Assembly: GCA_965153355.1 (NCBI GenBank)
Contig: OZ231128.1
Location: 43,028,001-43,092,000 of the forward strand
Source: Flaccisagitta enflata
Taxonomy: Eukaryota > Chaetognatha > Sagittoidea > Aphragmophora
Reading direction: 5' to 3'
DNA: 64,000 bases
A model generated the notes under the pieces. That model did not search any database and was not told the origin of the DNA. It saw only the letters and a list, made by a program, of their open reading frames with translations. Position 1 is the first letter of the stretch. Each line of letters begins with the position of its first letter. Positions 32,665 to 43,101 of the stretch are shown one piece after another. The position numbers were made by a program, and so were the translations under genes.

Positions 32665-35600
32665 CTCTCTTTTCTTTTTTTTTTTTTTTTTTTTTTCTTT
32701 TTTTTTCTTTTCCTTTTTTTCTTTTTTTTCTTCCTTTCCCTTACTTTTTTTCTTCTTTGGTGTCCCGACAACTTTGGTGTCCCGACAGCAGGGACATCAA
32801 TTGATGTCCCTGATGTCGCTTGTCCTACGCCGCTGATCAAAACATACACTTTCTTGTATAATTAAAACGTTTTTGAGCCGCTATTGCATCATCGTCATTG
32901 CCTCAACGCCAGTTACGGACATAATATATTTCTTTTTCTGGAAGAGATAGGAAGGAAAACAACAAATAAAATGAAATATAAAATTCTTAGATGTTGTGCG
33001 AAAATAAGAGATAAATAAAAAAAGGAATGAAGAAATGACAGTGAGGCGGTATAACAACGAGCGGGACTCGTGATATTTTAGGAAAATTTTGCTTTAAACG
33101 TCAGTGTCAGGTAACTCTGTATCACGCTCTATCAGAAGTAGTTCTGGCTGCTAAAGGAATAAAAATAAAGTCATCGGCGATTCTGCAGCAAAGCCTGAAA
33201 ATTTGCATACAGGGTCAGTTTTTGATGCTGAACAAGACTAGGATCGGTGCATGTCTGAATTTTTTATGGACCTACCTAAAAAATGCATTTTTTCTCAAAA
33301 AAAATTTTCAAAATAGCGCCAACGCCAAACCATTCGACGGATCATCATAAAAATTTAGTTGAAGAAAAATATAGGTTTTTTTTACTTCCATACCAAATTT
33401 TATCAAAATCCGTTCATAAGAAGCGGAGTTATGGCTGTTTAAAGTCTGGGTACGTTTTTCAAAAAAACACTATATTTGGTTTTTGGCCAAAAAAATTGAA
33501 AAAATCATTTTTAGACCCCCAAATTTTGCATGGATATTACTTTGACCATTTGGCACCTACTGAAAAAAACGGATCAAAAAAATATTCAGTTTTGCTCCCG
33601 TTATGGCTAAAAAAACAAAAAACTGGATATCAAAATCTACACCCAATTTTCAAAAAAAGCTAATTTTGTAAAAATAGCCTAATTTTTGATGCCAGCTCCA
33701 GGAATCAGTCCTCCATAGGCATAATTACTTGACTGCAAAGTTTCATAATGGTCCAAAAACAGAAAAACACAAAAAAACGGTTTAAAGTCTGAAAATTAGG
33801 TGCCCAAAATTTTGCATTTTTGGATACCTTTGGACATTCGGCACTGCTACGGCCAAACCCTTTGAGCTAATTGCCCCAAATTTTGCACACAAGTTGCCAA
33901 GCACCTGGGGCATCTTCATGCAAAATTTTAGGCCATGTGGCCAAGTTTAGGTTACATTTTTTGGCTAAAAATCCCTAAAAAACGCCCAAAAAATGCAAAA
34001 AACTGGTTTTTTAGCCATATAGGCCAAACTATGTGTCTCACTATCATTAAATTTTGCATTGATGGACTTGACCTCAACATGTACCTGCATGGAAAATTTC
34101 GTTGGCTTGTGATGAACCGTTTTCTCTAAATTCAACTTTGAATTTTTTCAAAATTTTGCATTTTCATTTTTGTAATACATTTCTAGTTTTTCCAACCAAG
34201 ATAGAGTGTATTTTGATGCACACTATAAGAATTTATTCTTCATAAGCGTATTCACTTGGGTGCAAAATTTTACAATGGTCCGATAACACCAAAAACCTAA
34301 AATTACTGCTCAAAATCATGATACTTGGGGTACAAAATTTTGCATTTTTGGACATCTTAGGACACTTTGGCTTGCTACAGCCAAACGCCTTGAGTTAGTG
34401 GCCCTAAATTTTGCACACAGCTTGCCAAGCACTAGGGCCATCTTTTTGCAAAATTTCAGCTTATACCTAAAATGCTGAGAAGGATTTTTGGCCTAAAAAT
34501 CCCCAAAAAAGGCCCAAAAAATGCAAAAAAATGGTTTTTTAGCCATATAGGCCAAACGATGTGTCACACTATCATAAAATTTTGCATGCCTGGACTTGAC
34601 CTCAATATGTACCTGCATGAAAAATTTCATAGGCCTGTGATAAACCGTTTTCTCAAAATTCAACTTTTAATTTTTTCAAAATTTTGCATTTTTATTTTTG
34701 AAATACATTTCTGATTTTTTCAACCAAGATAGTGTATTTTGATGCACATTTTGAGAATCTATTCTTCATAAGCATATTCATTTGGGTGCAAAATTGTACA
34801 ATGGTCCAATAACTCCAAAAACCTAAAATCACTGCTCAAAATCATGATAATAGGGGTACAAAATTTTGCATTTTTGGACATCTTAGGACATTTTGGCTGG
34901 CTACAGCCAAACGCCTTGAGTTTGTGGCCCAAAATTTTGCACACAGCTTGCCAAGCACCAGGGCCATCTTTTTGCAAAATTTCAGCTTATACATCAAATG
35001 CTGAGAATGATTATTGGCCTAAAAAATCCCCAAAAAAGGCCCAAAAAATGCAAAAAAATGGTTTTTTAGCCATATAGGCCAAACGATGTGTCACACTATC
35101 ATGAAATTTTGCATGCCTGGACTTGACCTCAATATGTACCTGCATGAAAAATTTCATTGGCCTGTGATAAACCAATTTTTTCAAAATTCAATTTTGAATT
35201 TTTTTCAACAAGGCCAACACCTATAGGTCACGTGCCAGACTTACAGATTGACTTAGAATGCCTTAGAATGACTTGGAATGACTTAATATACCCTAAAATG
35301 ACTTAAAATCACTCAAAGAAATAAAATTGATAAAAAAAGTAAAAGTGTGACCAACAGACCGACAGACCATTAGACCGACCAACCGACGGACAGACAAATT
35401 GGGGTGTAGAGTCGCGTGCATGTGACTAAAAATTTCGCATTTCTAGTCACGTGCAGGCGACTATGACCCGCTCTGTCCATCGGTCTGTCTGTCTGTCCAT
35501 CGGTGACACTCAATTTTTTTGTCATTTTACATCATTTTAAGTCATTTCAAGTCATTTCAAGTTATTTTCACGCTTTTCATTTTGTGAGAGTTGGTAGAAA

Positions 35601-38600
35601 ATAGGATCGGATTTGAACCTCAGGGAATGCGTTTCAAGATTTGATAGCAACCAACAATTGTAAGAATTACCATGATTTTTTTTGTCTAACATAGCTCATC
35701 TGTCTATTGAGTATGCCCACTGAAATTTGAGCCCTGAGGCTGAGATTTAGTGCCTCAAGGCTAGGATTTGAGCGTCGCAGCTGGTTTTGAGCTGTAAGGC
35801 TGTTTTTTGAACCTTCAAGTTTTGATTGCAACCAACAGTTAAAAAAATCACTACATACCATTTTTATTTTTCATGGCTCACAGATATCAGTATTGTATAG
35901 AATCAAGTCTTCTTCCTGTCTATGTACATTGAAGATATTGACAAAGCCCTGGATTGATTTGTTTGCAGTTATATTCACACATGAAGAAATATCAGCTCAA
36001 AAAGCAACAATGACAAAGATGATGCATCAAAAGTATCTCCTTTCTGTTTCTAAAGGAAACACTTATTTCTTTGCTGTAGTAATTGAAACTGATTTTAGTA
36101 TACACTTTGCCTAAAACAGTATAAAGCCACTCCAAAAACCACAGAAGCAGTACAGCTATTTGTAAAAATCTTAGTGGAGATGATTAGAATTACAAGAGCA
36201 ATACAGAGAAAAACACAATTATTTCTGATAGACATTCACTCATTGAAAACATAGACTTGATCTTGTTTATGGCAGAAAAAGAAAACACCTGCTAACACTT
36301 TCTAAGTGGAGGTATCATTAACGAGTACCCTGCTATCTTACTATGTAACTGGTCTAATGCAACACTGCATCATGTTATTGGGCCCATAAATGATGCAGTC
36401 TTACCAAAGACAAAGGTATTACTTAAAATTTAGGAATTTATAGATAATAGCTGACAAGAGTTCTCTAGATAGTAAGACTCAGTAAGAGTGTCCCACTGTT
36501 TTATTTTAACCTGATGTTCCTGCTAATTCACACAGAAAATCCAAAGTGCTTCTCATCAGAATATTTCATTAGGAAAAAGTCATAACTTCACTTACTCTTT
36601 GTCTAATCCCTTTTACATTTAAGTCACATGCCCAACAATTTGGGACTGGAGGGTTAGTTATCTAACCTTGTTGATTTATTAAAGGTATTTTTTGCCTCTT
36701 CTTTAGTGGGCAAATAATCCATCCAATACTTTTTGAGACAAAACAACTAAAAGTTTCTGCACAAAATGTGAAACACAAAAACTGAACATCAACTGACAAC
36801 CATAAAAACACCAAACCATGAAAAGAAATCAAAACAAACAAGAGATAAAAGATATGAAAACAAGTCAAAAAGAGAAAGAATATCAAAGCAACCAATGAAG
36901 AAAGAACATCAAAGAACATCATCACAAAAAAACTTGCAGCTGCCATAAAAACCAGGCAGAGGTACACCCAATTTGGTTCATTGGGTGACTGAGTGGCCAC
37001 TCAGAGACAACAAAGACACATGACAATTTAGTTGTAGGAATCCCTCTTTTCACAGAGGCATTTGAATTTTGAAAAAATTGGTTTATCACAGGCCAATGAA
37101 ATTTTTCATGCAGGTACATATTGAGGTCAAGTCCAGGCATGCAAAATTTCATGATAGTGTGACACATCGTTTGGCCTATATGGCTAAAAAACCATTTTTT
37201 TGCATTTTTTGGGCCTTTTTTGGGGATTTTTTAGGCCAAAAATCATTCTCAGCATTTGATGTATAAGCTGAAATTTTGCAAAAAGATGGCCCTGGTGCTT
37301 GGCAAGCTGTGTGCAAAATTTTGGGCCACAAACTCAAGGCGTTTGGCTGTAGCCAGCCAAAATGTCCTAAGATGTCCAAAAATGCAAAATTTTGTACCCC
37401 TATTATCATGATTTTGAGCAGTGATTTTAGGTTTTTGGAGTTATTGGACCATTGGACAATTTTGCACCCAAATGAATATGCTTATGAAGAATAGATTCTC
37501 AAAATGTGCATCTAAATACACTCTATCTTGGTTGAAAAAATCAGAAATGTGTTTCAAAAATGAAAATGCAAAATTTTGAAAAAATTAAAAGTTGAATTTT
37601 GAGAAAACGGTTTATCACAGGCCTATGAAATTTTTCATGCAGGTACATATTGAGGTCAAGTCCAGGCATGCAAAATTTTATGATAGTGTGACACATTGTT
37701 TGGCCTATATGGCTAAAAAACCATTTTTTTGCATTTTTTGGGCCTTTTTTGGGGATTTTTAGGCCAAAAATCCTTCTCAGCATTTTAGGTATAAGCTGAA
37801 ATTTTGCAAAAAGATGGCCCTAGTGCTTGGCAAGCTGTGTGCAAAATTTTGGGCCACTAACTCAAGGCGTTTGGCTGTAGCAAGCCAAAGTGTCCTAAGA
37901 TGTCCAAAAATGCAAAATTTTGTACCCCTAATATCATGGTTTTGAGCAGTAATTTTAGGTTTTTGGTGTTATCGGACCATTGTAAAATTTTGCACCCAAG
38001 TGAATATGCTTATGAAGAATAAATTCTTATAGTGTGCATCAAAATACACTCTATCTTGGTTGGAAAAACTAGAAATGTATTTCAAAAATGAAAATGCAAA
38101 ATTTTGAAAAAATTCAAAGTTGAATTTAGAGAAAACGGTTCATCACAAGCCAACGAAATTTTCCATGCAGGTACATGTTGAGGTCAAGTCCATCAATGCA
38201 AAATTTAATGATAGTGAGACACATAGTTTGGCCTATATGGCTAAAAAACCAGTTTTTTGCATTTTTTGGGCGTTTTTTAGGGATTTTTAGCCAAAAAATG
38301 TAACCTAAACTTGGCCACATGGCCTAAAATTTTGCATGAAGATGCCCCAGGTGCTTGGCAACATGTGTGCAAAATTTGGGGCAATTAGCTCAAAGGGTTT
38401 GGCCGTAGCGGTGCCGAATGTCCAAAGGTATCCAAAAATGCAAAATTTTGGGCGCCTAATTTTCAGACTTTAAACCGTTTTTTTGTGTTTTTCTGTTTTT
38501 GGACCATTATAAAACTTTGCAGTCAAGTAATTATGCCTATGGAGGACTGATTCCTGGAGCTGGCATCAAAAATTAGGCTATTTTTACAAAATTAGCTTTT

Positions 38601-39630
38601 TTTGAAAATTGGGTGTAGATTTTGATATCCAGTTTTTTGTTTTTTTAGCCATAACGGGAGCAAAACTGAATATTTTTTTGATCCGCTTTTTTCAGTAGGT
38701 GCCAACTGGTCAAAGTAATATCCATGCAAAATTTGGGGGTCTAAAAATGATTTTTTCAATTTTTTTGGCCAAAAACCAAATATAGCATTTTTTTGAAAAA
38801 CGTACCCAGACTTTAAACAGCCATAACTCCGCTTCTTGTGAACGGATTTTGATAAAATTTGGTATGGAAGTAAAAAAAACCTATATTTTTCTTCAACTAA
38901 ATTTTTATGATGATCCGTCGAACGGTTTGGCGTTGGCGCTATTTTGAAAATTTTTTTTGAGAAAAAATGCATTTTTTAGGTAGGTCCATAAAAAATTCAG
39001 ACATGCACCGATCCTAGTCTTGTTCAGCATCAAAAACTGACCCTGTATGCAAATTTTCAGGCTTTGCTGCAGAATCGCCGATGCTTTTTTTTAAAAGCCT
39101 GGACTAAAGCATCATATTAGAAGTGTCATTTTATTTATCGGTAGACTTATTACTGATAGCCCTCGATGTAACAACATCAAGTCTTTTAAAATTAACGCAG
39201 CGCTCGTTGTTAGACTGTTAGTGCGCACCGTAAGCCAACAGCAAACTCGTCTATGGTCAGCTGTAGCGATGCGGCCTCAGTCCGAAGCAGCAGCAGCAGC
39301 GTAAGACAAAAGCTTCGGCGCAGCTTGTAAGCAGCAGGAAAGGTGCGAGGAGCGCAGGGAAAAAAGTCGGAGTGCAGTGCGGAGATATTCCGTCAGTGAA
39401 TAATGGGGTATCCATGAACGGCATGTTCATGATTACTCTGATATAAATATTAATCTATAAAAATAATTATCATTAAATAATATTGTTCAGTAAAGGTAAA
39501 AACATGTATTTCTATAAATGAACAATGAGATTCATTCATGAGCTCATGTTGTCATTGTAGTAATATTTTTAATTTTTTTGTTCTGGACGAACAGTTTTCA
39601 CTGGTGACTATAAAGTAGCAGTTATATGTA

Positions 39631-39668
<38 letters not shown>

Positions 39669-42600
39669 TGTTGTTGTTTAAAATCTTCTCATATCTTTTG
39701 AACCAGACTTCAGAAGTTTATGAAACTTTACCAGTGCCATTTTTATGACAATGGAAGCTTTTATATCAATTTTCAGAAAAATTCATAAACTTTTACTATC
39801 CTTTGCCTATTATTCTTGTAGTAATATTTAGTTGGGTCTTAGGTGATTTACATAAACAGTAAAGGTTTATGATTTTTTTTTTAATTTGTTTTTTTAATTT
39901 CTTTTTAATGTTAGTTTTCCATAATGAAATTTTTTCAATCAAAAAAGTTATGTTATAAAAATTTTTTTTTCGATCAATTTTTTATAATTATTGAAATAAA
40001 ATTCTCATATAAAATTGTTTGAAAAAAAATTTTTTATGAAAATTTTTTTTATAATGAAAATAAAATAAAAAACAACAAACAAAATCAATGTTTAATTAGA
40101 TTACTTGCAAAAAAAAATATTCTTAAAAGTTATAATTTTTGCTGTTTATATATATGCTCCTTTTCAGCTTTTAATAAAGAAATTGTTTACTCAAACATTG
40201 CTTTTTAAATAGTCGAATAGAATATTGTTCATGAACACCCCTACATTTGCTGACGTACTACCTGCAAGTGTAAGATCGCGAGACACAACTTTCGACGAAG
40301 GGGTTTAAAAATTCCCAACTTTTTTTAGTTTGTCTTGAAACCGCTCCTGTCCTTGTGGTGCATGTGTGATCGACACGAAACCAACACCATTTGATAGATC
40401 TTTCAAAATCCTTTAATTCCTTTTTTTAAAAAAGTTTCTACAATGATTTTAAGCCATTTTACGACATAAAACATGCAGGAGGTAAAATCTTCGGCGAAGC
40501 CAAACGAACGAAACGAATACGCGTAATGTCGAGTTTAAGGTGAGACGCAATTAATATAAAACCAACGATTGACTTTGCAGAACTACCCGCGGCGCGGTAG
40601 CTTTATTGGTAGCGCGTTGAACTTGGGTTGAGAGTTTTCTCTCCTAAGTAGCGGGTTCGAAACTGGGCAGGCGCTGGACTTTTTTTCTTTTTGGTCAACA
40701 GTTACAGCTAGACTGATGAAAATACATTCACGCAATGCTCTGGCTCATCAGCTTTCAGAAAAACCATGGTTCAAGCTGTTTCATTAAAATGTGGAAACAG
40801 GAAATGACCCTCTTTCTGAGGAGCTCATTGCTCCCATCGTACTGTACTTTCTCGGCTCTACAGTAGATGTCATCTAGACTTAGAAATACGGGGGAATCGA
40901 TATTAAGAAAACAAACATTGGACTGATACTTTAAATATATACTAAGAAAAAAATGCTTTGACGATGGGTGTTGGTTGTCATGGAAACATTTTTATGTATT
41001 CCTGCTAAAACATCAATGTTTTGAGAAACTTTTGAAGAAAAAAAATTTCTTAAATTTAAATTTTTTACCGCTTTCCCACAATGTTCTGCAAGAATATTGC
41101 TCGCTAAGTCGTTGCCAGTGAGCATTACTATGTGTGACAGCCCTATGGCTATGATGCTCCTCAGCAACCGCCAAATGAGTATATTGTGGGAAAGTTGTAG
41201 CAAATTTGGTTTTAATCAATGTTCCCTCATAATTCTGAAATATTGATATTTCAGCGTGAAGACGTGTTTCTATGGCAACTACCACTCATTGTCAAAGCAT
41301 ATTTTTGATATTTTTTATTTTAAATATCAGTCTTTATTGTTTGTCTTCCTGATATGTATTTCCAAATCTAGACGACATCTACTGTACCTCATGGTTTTAA
41401 TGATGACTACTGTCTGTCAATCCACGGACGCATGCGCTTTGTGCCATGCAATGAAGACTACTTTCTCACTGAACATTCCCTTCTATCGAATCGTTAATTT
41501 CCGTTTCATGGTCAAATACAGCTTTTCACATCGTGCTCCTCTCTCAATCTCAGGCCGCGCTCGTCTTGGTTCCGTTCCCACTGGTGGGGCCGTCGCCGCT
41601 GCCCCGGCTGCCGCTGCTGGCGAGGCTGCCCCTGCCGCTGCTGTTGAGGAGGTATGGAATAATCACTTCGCGTATACAAGTATACAAGTTAATAATCTAC
41701 CTTCCTCCTGACCACCGCGAGTCTAGTATTTTGCCCATTTCTTTAGCTTCGGTTTGCACTAACGCAAGGAGGAGAAATAGAATGGGAGTTTTTTGCCTGA
41801 TGGCGATTCCTTTCGTATTTTGTGGCGTCATCATTTCCAAAACTCCAACATTTGTTTAAATCTCGGGCAATCCTTCCCATGCGGGTCGGACAAGGGGTTC
41901 TAGTATTCTCATATTCCATCACTCTTCGCCCATGCCCCATTCTTTATACCCGCCCTAACTTCCTTATCCCCGCCCTCTTCCTCATCCCCGCCCTCTTCCT
42001 CATCCCCGCCCTCTTCCTCATCCCCGCTTTCCACTTCCTCATCCCTGCCCTCCACTTCCTCATCCCCGCCCTCCACTTCCTCATCCCCGCCCTCCACTTC
42101 CTCATCCCCGCCCTCCACTTCATCTCCACCCTCCACTTCATCTCCACCCTCCACTTCATCTCCACCCTCCGCTTTTCCAACCTTGTCATCGCTTTCCTCA
42201 TCCTTGCCCTCCACTTCCTCATCCCCGCCCATCACTTCCTCATCCCCGACCTCCCCCTCTTCACCCCTGCCCTCCACTTCTTCATCCTCGCCCTCCACTT
42301 CCTCATCCCTGCCCTCCACTTCCTCATCCCTGCCCTCCACTTCCTCATCCCTGCCCTCCACTTCCTCATCCCTGCCCTCCACTTCCTCATCCCTGCCCTC
42401 CACTCATCCCTGCCGTCCACTTCCTCATCCCTGCCCTCCACTTCCTCATCCCTGCCCTCCACTTCCTCATCCCTGCCCTCCACTTCCTCATCCCTGCCCT
42501 CCACTTCCTCATCCCTGCCCTCCACTTCCTCATCCCTGCCCTCCACTTCCTCATCCCGACCCTCAACTTCCTCATCCCGACCCTCAACTTCCTCATCCCG

Positions 42601-42741
42601 ACCCTCTCTTTCCTCATCCCTGCCCTCCCTTTCCTCATCCCTGCTCATGCGCCTTAACAGAAGGAAGAGGAGAAGAAGAAAGATGCGTCCGATGATGAGT
42701 CTGGATCCGACGATGATATGGGATTTGGTCTTTTCGACTAA
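31362..42741 (+). CDS. RPLP2: 60S acidic ribosomal protein P2, three coding exons
   Basis: Exons are 31362-31530, 41554-41651 and 42661-42741, in phase, giving 115 residues, the usual P2 length. P2 dimerises with P1 and binds P0 to form the ribosomal stalk that recruits translation GTPases. The N-terminal [30 protein letters not shown] and [14 protein letters not shown] segments, then [11 protein letters not shown], an alanine-rich hinge and the KKKDASDDE / [11 protein letters not shown] tail identify it. The tail ends with the same ten residues as P0 below. Intron 1 is 10.0 kb and filled with a nested foldback, exceptional for so short a gene. Intron 1 also carries a box C/D RNA and intron 2 an H/ACA RNA. 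A 5' UTR intron precedes the ATG. Confidence 0.95.
31587..32070 (+). repeat. Left outer arm of giant foldback in P2 intron 1
   Basis: TACAGTACGATGGGAGCAAT and GAGCTCCTCAGAAAGAGG appear in reverse complement at 40.80-40.85 kb. TTCATTTCGTTCG and AAAATGGCTTAAA with AAAAAAAGGAATT continue the match to 40.37-40.53 kb. Arms are ~480 bp with moderate divergence, about 8.3 kb apart. Confidence 0.8.
31757..31852 (-). repeat. tRNA-like segment in left outer arm
   Basis: On the minus strand GATAGCTTTATTGTTAGCGT resembles an A box and GGTTCGAGAAC a B box, about 55 bases apart. Its mirror copy is at 40.6 kb. It does not fold into a convincing tRNA, so it is best read as a tRNA-derived (SINE-like) piece. 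Confidence 0.45.
32100..32835. mobile_element. hAT-like MITE with 8-bp target duplication
   Basis: Ends CAGCGGCGTAGG and CCTACGCCGCTG are perfect inverse complements, flanked on both sides by ATCAAAAC (32092-32099 and 32836-32843). An 8-bp duplication plus CAGNGGCGTAG ends is the hAT signature. The interior holds GTCTGTCTGT, a (CT)n run at 32595-32660, a T-rich tract and GGTGTCCCGACA repeats. There is no transposase. Confidence 0.9.
33172..35188 (+). repeat. Left inner arm (~2 kb) of giant foldback
   Basis: Runs from ATCGGCGATTCTGCAGCAAA to about CCTGTGATAAACCAATTTTT and is matched in reverse at 37.07-39.09 kb with few differences. It contains three ~525-bp tandem blocks marked by CCATATAGGCCAAACNATGT at 34015, 34540 and 35069. 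Frames encoded here appear in mirror image in the other arm and are not genes. Confidence 0.9.
35205..35435 (-). repeat. HP-family element, reverse, near foldback centre
   Basis: Left end ACAAGGCCAACACCTATAGG, interior CTTAGAATGACTTGGAATGA-like units and GACCGACCAACCGACGGACA, right end GAGTCGCGTGCATGTGACTA followed by AAAA. Confidence 0.75.
35450..35600 (+). repeat. HP-family fragment
   Basis: TCTAGTCACGTGCAGGCGACTATGACCC-type start, then CGGTCTGTCTGTCTGTCC and TTTTAAGTCATTTCAAGTCA. Only the palindromic end and part of the interior remain. Confidence 0.6.
35600..37062. other. Unassigned interior of the giant foldback
   Basis: This ~1.45-kb stretch lies between the inner arms and looks compositionally different from them, with fewer homopolymers. 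Segments such as GCTGAGATTTAGTGCCTCAA near 35730 recall the 5.3-kb repeat. A minus-strand 112-residue hydrophobic frame (36662-37000) and a plus-strand 73-residue frame (35893-36114) exist, but neither resembles a protein I know. Confidence 0.4.
37066..39092 (-). repeat. Right inner arm (~2 kb) of giant foldback
   Basis: Reverse complement of 33.17-35.19 kb, ending with the mirror of the GCGATTCTGCAGCAAAGCC segment near 39058-39080. Differences from the left arm are scattered single bases and small indels. Confidence 0.9.
39093..40370. other. AT-rich DNA between right inner and outer arms
   Basis: No gene recognised. It contains a short (CAG)n near 39290, a GTCTGTCTGT microsatellite near 39630-39670 and very A/T-rich sequence at 39840-40200. 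Confidence 0.5.
40372..40848 (-). repeat. Right outer arm of giant foldback
   Basis: Reverse complement of 31.59-32.07 kb, with the shared blocks CTGAGGAGCTCATTGCTCCC and CGTACTGTAC. It ends 12 bases before Tc1-like MITE copy B. Confidence 0.8.
40588..40678 (+). repeat. tRNA-like segment in right outer arm
   Basis: GGTAGCTTTATTGGTAGCGC resembles an A box and GGGTTCGAAACT a B box. The acceptor stem and T arm do not pair convincingly, so I treat it as a tRNA-derived (SINE-like) sequence and not as a functional tRNA. Confidence 0.5.
40861..41384. mobile_element. Tc1/mariner-like MITE, copy B
   Basis: CAGTAGATGTCATCTAGACT start and AATCTAGACGACATCTACTG end, with TA on both sides. The internal foldback GATGGGTGTTGGTTGTCATG is shared with copy A. 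Confidence 0.9.
41396..41477 (+). ncRNA. Box C/D snoRNA, family 2, copy 1 (P2 intron 1)
   Basis: Box C ATGATGA at 41400-41406, guide TGTCTGTCAATCCA, D' weakened to CGGA, C' ATGAAGA, box D CTGA at 41469-41472. The D' guide contains TCTGTCAATCC, complementary to GGATTGACAGA in 18S rRNA. It lies ~80 nt before the exon 2 acceptor. Confidence 0.72.
41702..41853 (+). ncRNA. H/ACA-type snoRNA, family B, copy 1 (P2 intron 2)
   Basis: Hairpin 1 closes with CCTCCT (41704) and AGGAGG (41767). H box ATAGAA at 41777-41782. Hairpin 2: GAGTTTT/AAAACTC lower stem, pocket TTGCC/TTTCC, upper TGATGGCG with CGTCATCA (one G-U). ACA is at 41848-41850. Human RPLP2 also hosts an H/ACA RNA (SNORA52), but I cannot show orthology. 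Confidence 0.8.
41940..42655 (+). repeat. 21-bp minisatellite in P2 intron 2
   Basis: About 30 units of CACTTCCTCATCCCTGCCCTC with variants. The array produces long frames on both strands (for example His/Leu/Pro- or Glu/Gly/Arg-rich) that are not genes, and it ends directly at the exon 3 acceptor. Confidence 0.95.
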
Positions 42742-43101
42742 AATCCTTCGGAGATCCTCCTTGGTGTCGAATTATCGATCGAAGAAGATACACGATGCGC
42801 GGGGTCTTAAATTGGCGAGATGCATTGTTTACGAATTATAAGATCATACACGCCAGGACTAGAAGTTTCTGAAAAGACTTTATGACTTTATGAATTTCTA
42901 ATCAACGTAAAATTGTTTCTTAGTTTTCCTCCAGTTGTAACATTTCCGCTTGTCATCAGTTGAATGTTTGCGTTTCGTGCACGTTGTCTTCTTTGATTGA
43001 ATCGAGCATTTTGTTTTGATCTTTATTTCTCTAGATTCTTTTATTTGTATTTAACCTCGTCAAACAAGACCGTTTTACGTGGATATTTTTCTGCTGACGA
43101 A
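42742..43101 (+). promoter_or_regulatory. Short gap between P2 and cyclophilin A
   Basis: Only 360 bases hold the P2 3' UTR and the cyclophilin promoter and 5' UTR, if separate. No canonical AATAAA or TATA was found with confidence. Confidence 0.4.

Noticed and set aside
36662-37000. Minus-strand membrane protein gene of 112 residues
   Set aside because: Hydrophobic composition arises easily from A/T-rich DNA; no start context, family or neighbouring gene supports it.
33283-38972. Pairs of identical 60-126-codon frames on opposite strands
   Set aside because: They mirror each other because they lie in inverted arms; Lys/Phe-rich composition reflects A/T-rich repeat and no family is recognisable.
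40588-40678. Functional tRNA gene
   Set aside because: A and B boxes are present but acceptor and T stems do not pair properly and a mirror copy exists in the opposite foldback arm.
41822-42841. 339-codon plus-strand frame and Glu/Gly-rich minus-strand frames
   Set aside because: They cover the 21-bp minisatellite in P2 intron 2 and read through exon 3 in the wrong frame.
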